NCBI GenBank assembly: GCA_964019135.1 | Contig: OZ025252.1 | Location: forward strand, 3,550,823-3,614,822 | Direction of reading: 5' to 3' | DNA from: Arenicola marina | Taxonomy: Eukaryota; Annelida; Polychaeta; Arenicolidae | DNA: 64,000 bases | In this document: in pieces, positions 60,578-64,000 of the stretch | Layout of the letters: each line of letters opens with the position of its first letter | How positions within the stretch are numbered: position 1 is the first letter of the stretch | Notes under the pieces: model-generated | What the model was told of the DNA's origin: nothing | Seen by the model: only the letters and a program-made list of their open reading frames with translations | The model's database searches: none | Program-made: the position numbers and the translations under genes

Positions 60578-61063
60578 TACAGGCTGTCCAGCATACACTC
60601 ATGAAAAAGTAGGACAAACGTAGGAATGGAAATACAGAAAAAGTAGGACAAAAGTAGGAAAATAGAAGCAAAAAGTATGACTCAAATAGCATATGTAGCA
60701 ACATTATTCCGGATAAACAATGACAAAAAATTATATTACTGAGAAAATGCTTTTTTAGAACATTTCTTATATGCTGCTCAGCTGTACCTGTATTTTCATT
60801 ATTAGAACTTGACAGACACTAGTGTTGATTTAAAGATATATCAGGACGCAAAAAGAAAATACCTTGACTTTTGCAATAATATAAGTGATATGCACACTTT
60901 TACAGCAATTCACGACATTTTAAAATTGCGCCTGGTGAAGCAAAGACCAACAAGTAGGAAAAAGTAGGAAAATGTAGGTATTTCGAAGAAAAAGTAGGAA
61001 ATATAGGATGGAGACAAAAAAGTAGGAAAAAGTAGGAAAAGTAGTATCACTGGACAGCCTGTA
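60578..61063. mobile_element. hAT-like MITE (non-autonomous DNA transposon)
   Basis: Perfect 14-bp terminal inverted repeats TACAGGCTGTCCAG / CTGGACAGCCTGTA bound a 486-bp AT-rich element with no coding capacity. Flanks TTTATATT and TTTATACA agree at six of eight positions, fitting a decayed 8-bp target duplication. AAAAGTAGGAAAA repeats lie inside, near both ends and in the same direction. CAGG-starting ends and 8-bp duplications suggest hAT; without a transposase this is a class-level guess. Confidence 0.65.
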
Positions 61064-61084
61064 TTTATACAAATCCCTCATTGA

Positions 61085-61140
61085 TACCGTGGGTTCCTTG
61101 ACCTAAGTTAGCCTACAGTATACATTAACCGGGCCTAAGA
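61085..61140 (+). mobile_element. possible SINE family B core fragment
   Basis: GTGGGTTCCTTGACCTAAG/TTAGCC resembles the family B core only over about 30 bp. Confidence 0.35.
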
Positions 61141-61261
61141 CAACCTGGAATTACATTTACTCTGATATTTATATTTCAAGATTGACCTGCTTTTTTTCAG
61201 GCCGCACTGCCTCAACGTGCATTATATCGGTGCAAGACACGAACCAGTCAATCCATAACAC

Positions 61262-63455
61262 CCCTTGGCCGATACTACTCTGTACTGACCGATACTACTC
61301 TGTATGGGCCGATACTACTCTGTACGGACCGATACTACTTTGTATGGACCGATACTACTCTGTATGGAACGATACTACTCTGTATGGACAGATACTACTC
61401 TGTACGGACCGATACTACTCTGTACGGACCGATACTACTCTTTACGGACCGATACTACTCTGTACGGACCGATACTACTCTGTATGGACCGATACTACTC
61501 TGTATGGACCGATACTACTCTGTATGGGCCGATACTACTCTGTACGGACCGATACTACTCTGTATGGACCGATACTACTCTGTATGGACCGATACTACTC
61601 TGTATGGACTGATACTACTCTGTATGGACCGATACTACGCTGTACGGACCGATACTACTCTGTATGGACCGATACTACTCTGTATGGACCGATACTACTC
61701 TGTACGGACCGATACTACTCTGTATGGACCGATACTACTCTGTATGGACCGATACTACTCTGTACGGACCGATACTACTCTGTATGGACCGATACTACTC
61801 TGTATGGACCGATACTACGCTGTACGGACCGATACTACTCTGTATGGACCGATACTACTCTGTATGGACCGATACTACGCTGTACGGACCGATACTACTC
61901 TGTACGGACCGATACTACTCTGTATGGACCGATACTACTCTGTACGGACCGATACTACTCTGTATGGACCGATACTACTCTGTATGGACCGATACTACTC
62001 TGTATGGACCGATACTACTCTGTATGGACCGATACTACTCTGTATGGACCGATACTACTCTGTATGGACCGATACTACGCTGTACGGACCGATACTACTC
62101 TGTATGGACCGATACTACTCTGTATGGACCGATACTACTCTGTACGGACCGATACTACTCTGTATGGACCGATACTACTCTGTATGGACCGATACTACTC
62201 TGTATGGACCGATACTACTCTGTACGGACCGATACTACTCTGTATGGACCGATACTACTCTGTATGGACCGATACTACGCTGTACGGACCGATACTACTC
62301 TGTATGGACCGATACTACTCTGTATGGACCGATACTACGCTGTACGGACCGATACTACTCTGTATGGACCGATACTACTCTGTATGGACCGATACTACTC
62401 TGTACGGACCGATACTACTCTGTATGGACCGATACTACGCTGTACGGACCGATACTACTCTGTATGGACCGATACTACTCTGTATAGACCGATACTACTC
62501 TGTACGGACCGATACTACTCTGTATGGACCGATACTACTCTGTATGGACCGATACTACTCTGTATGGACCGATACTACGCTGTACGGACCGATACTACTC
62601 TGTATGGACCGATACTACTCTGTATGGACCGATACTACTCTGTACGGACCGATACTACTCTGTATGGACCGATACTACTCTGTATGGACCGATACTACGC
62701 TGTACGGACCGATACTACTCTGTATGGACCGATACTACTCTGTATGGACCGATACTACTCTGTATGGACCGATACTACTCTGTATGGACCGATACTACTC
62801 TGTATGGACCGATACTACTCTGTACGGACCGATACTACTCTGTACGGACCGATACTACTCTGTATGGACCGATACTACTCTGTACGGACCGATACTACTC
62901 TGTATGGACCGATACTACTCTGTATGGACCGATACTACTCTGTACGGACCGATACTACTCTGTACGGACCGATACTACTCTGTACGGACCGATACTACTC
63001 TGTATGGACCGATACTACTCTGTACGGACCGATACTACTCTGTATGGACCGATACTACTCTCTACGGACCGATACTACTCTGTATGGACCGATACTACTC
63101 TGTACGGACCGATACTACTCTGTATGGACCGATACTACTCTGTATGGACCGATACTACTCTGTATGGACCGATACTACTCTGTATGGACCGATACTACTC
63201 TGTATGGACCGATACTACTCTGTATGGACCGATACTACTCTGTATGGACCGATACTACTCTGTATGGACCGATACTACTCTGTATGGACCGATACTACTC
63301 TGTATGGACCGATACTACGCTGTACGGACCGATACTACTCTGTATGGACCGATACTACTCTGTATGGGCCGATACTACTCTGTACGGACCGATACTACTC
63401 TGTATGGACCGATACTACTCTGTATGGACCGATACTACTCTGTGTGGACCGATAA
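61262..63455. repeat. 20-bp minisatellite GATACTACTCTGTATGGACC, about 110 copies
   Basis: Variants are TGTATGG/TGTACGG and TACTACTC/TACTACGC. No stop exists in any plus frame, which creates frames of up to 757 codons. Confidence 0.98.
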
Positions 63456-63463
63456 TACCGGTA

Positions 63464-63905
63464 ATGGATGTATGGGGGTGGGGTGGCGAGAGTATGGGGG
63501 TGGGGTGGCGGGTGTTTGGGGGTAGGATGTCGGGAGTATGGGGGTGGGGTGGCGGGAGTATGTGGGTAGGGTGGCGGGGGTATGGGGGTGGGGTGGCGGG
63601 AGTATGGGGGTGGGGTGGCGGGAGTATGGGGGTGGGGTGGCGGGAGTATGGGGGTAGGGTGGCGGGAGTATGGGGGTAGGGTGGCGGGAGTATGGGGGTG
63701 GGGTGGCGGGAGTATGTGGGTAGGGTGGCGGGAGTATGGGGTGGGGTGGCGGGAGTATGGGGGTGGGGTGGCGGGAGTATGGGGGTGGGGTGGCGGGAGT
63801 ATGCGGGTGGGGTGGCGGGAGTATGCGGGTGGGGTGGCGGGAGTACGGGGGTAGGGTGGCGGGAGTATGGGGGTAGGGTGGCGGGAGAATGGGGGTGGGG
63901 TGGGG
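63464..63905. repeat. 22-bp G-rich minisatellite TATGGGGGTGGGGTGGCGGGAG
   Basis: About 20 units. Each carries at least three G-runs, so neighbouring units could form G-quadruplexes. It begins within 20 bp of the end of the 20-bp array. Confidence 0.96.
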
Positions 63906-64000
63906 GAGGCGAAGTTTAAATGGCAGCCGACGAAGAAGCGCTATCAATCATAAAAGGCAAACTATCCGGTCAAGGTGACCTTCAGCCCCTCCCCCCCTCC

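Noticed and set aside
61182-63679. Frames of 333-757 codons in all three plus frames
   Set aside because: A stop-free 20-bp unit opens every frame; no ATG-led start or family. Kept only as a low-interest finding because of the acceptor-like site.
63464-63905. Telomere or subtelomere repeat
   Set aside because: The unit is 22 bp and not TTAGGG-like; no telomeric hexamers were seen.
1-64000. Virus-like or LTR elements
   Set aside because: No capsid, envelope, protease or reverse transcriptase signatures and no long terminal repeats were recognised by eye.

Overview
The window is nuclear DNA from a multicellular animal, probably a marine invertebrate; the species cannot be fixed from the sequence. 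The reasons are one intron-split gene with canonical GT-AG junctions, two families of tRNA-derived SINEs, many minisatellites, long poly(G)/poly(C) runs and one 200-N scaffold gap (43021-43220). No bacterial-type gene organisation is present, and I saw no virus-like element.

Only one protein-coding gene could be established. It lies on the minus strand at 14717-26846 and encodes the C-terminal 1572 residues of a KASH-domain (nesprin/Klarsicht-type) protein of the nuclear envelope. I reconstructed nine exons; every junction has GT/AG ends and all eight exon phases agree. The first exon seen is about 3.07 kb and encodes a disordered, acidic/Ser/Pro/Ala-rich stretch. Five exons then carry helical spectrin-like sequence. 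The last exon encodes a transmembrane helix and a luminal tail ending in PPPT-stop. Upstream exons must exist but were not found between 26847 and 64000, so the right part of the window may be a very large repeat-filled intron, or the gene may use a distal promoter.

Layout: 1-1428, 41-bp minisatellite; 1429-12595, no recognised gene, G/C-rich low complexity, several minisatellites and a SINE; 12596-14716, GC-rich stretch with arrays of CACGTG, TGTACA, GACATGTC and TGACGTCA motifs, promoter-like; 14717-26846, KASH gene with repeat-rich introns; 26847-47426, repeats, SINE pieces, an RFX X-box array, polypurine tract and the gap; 47427-58434, an 11-kb satellite of about 157 copies of 70 bp; 58435-61261, palindrome, SINE and a hAT-like MITE; 61262-63455, 20-bp array; 63464-63905, G-rich 22-bp array.

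The most striking points are three. The 70-bp satellite is made from the first ~42 nt and last ~15 nt of the local SINE joined at a short microhomology, so it is an array of Pol III A boxes without B boxes. Two exon-intron borders of the KASH gene have been copied in tandem with their 5' splice sites, one of them in frame. An array of about six RFX X-box palindromes sits at a ~53-bp spacing near 38.8-39.0 kb.
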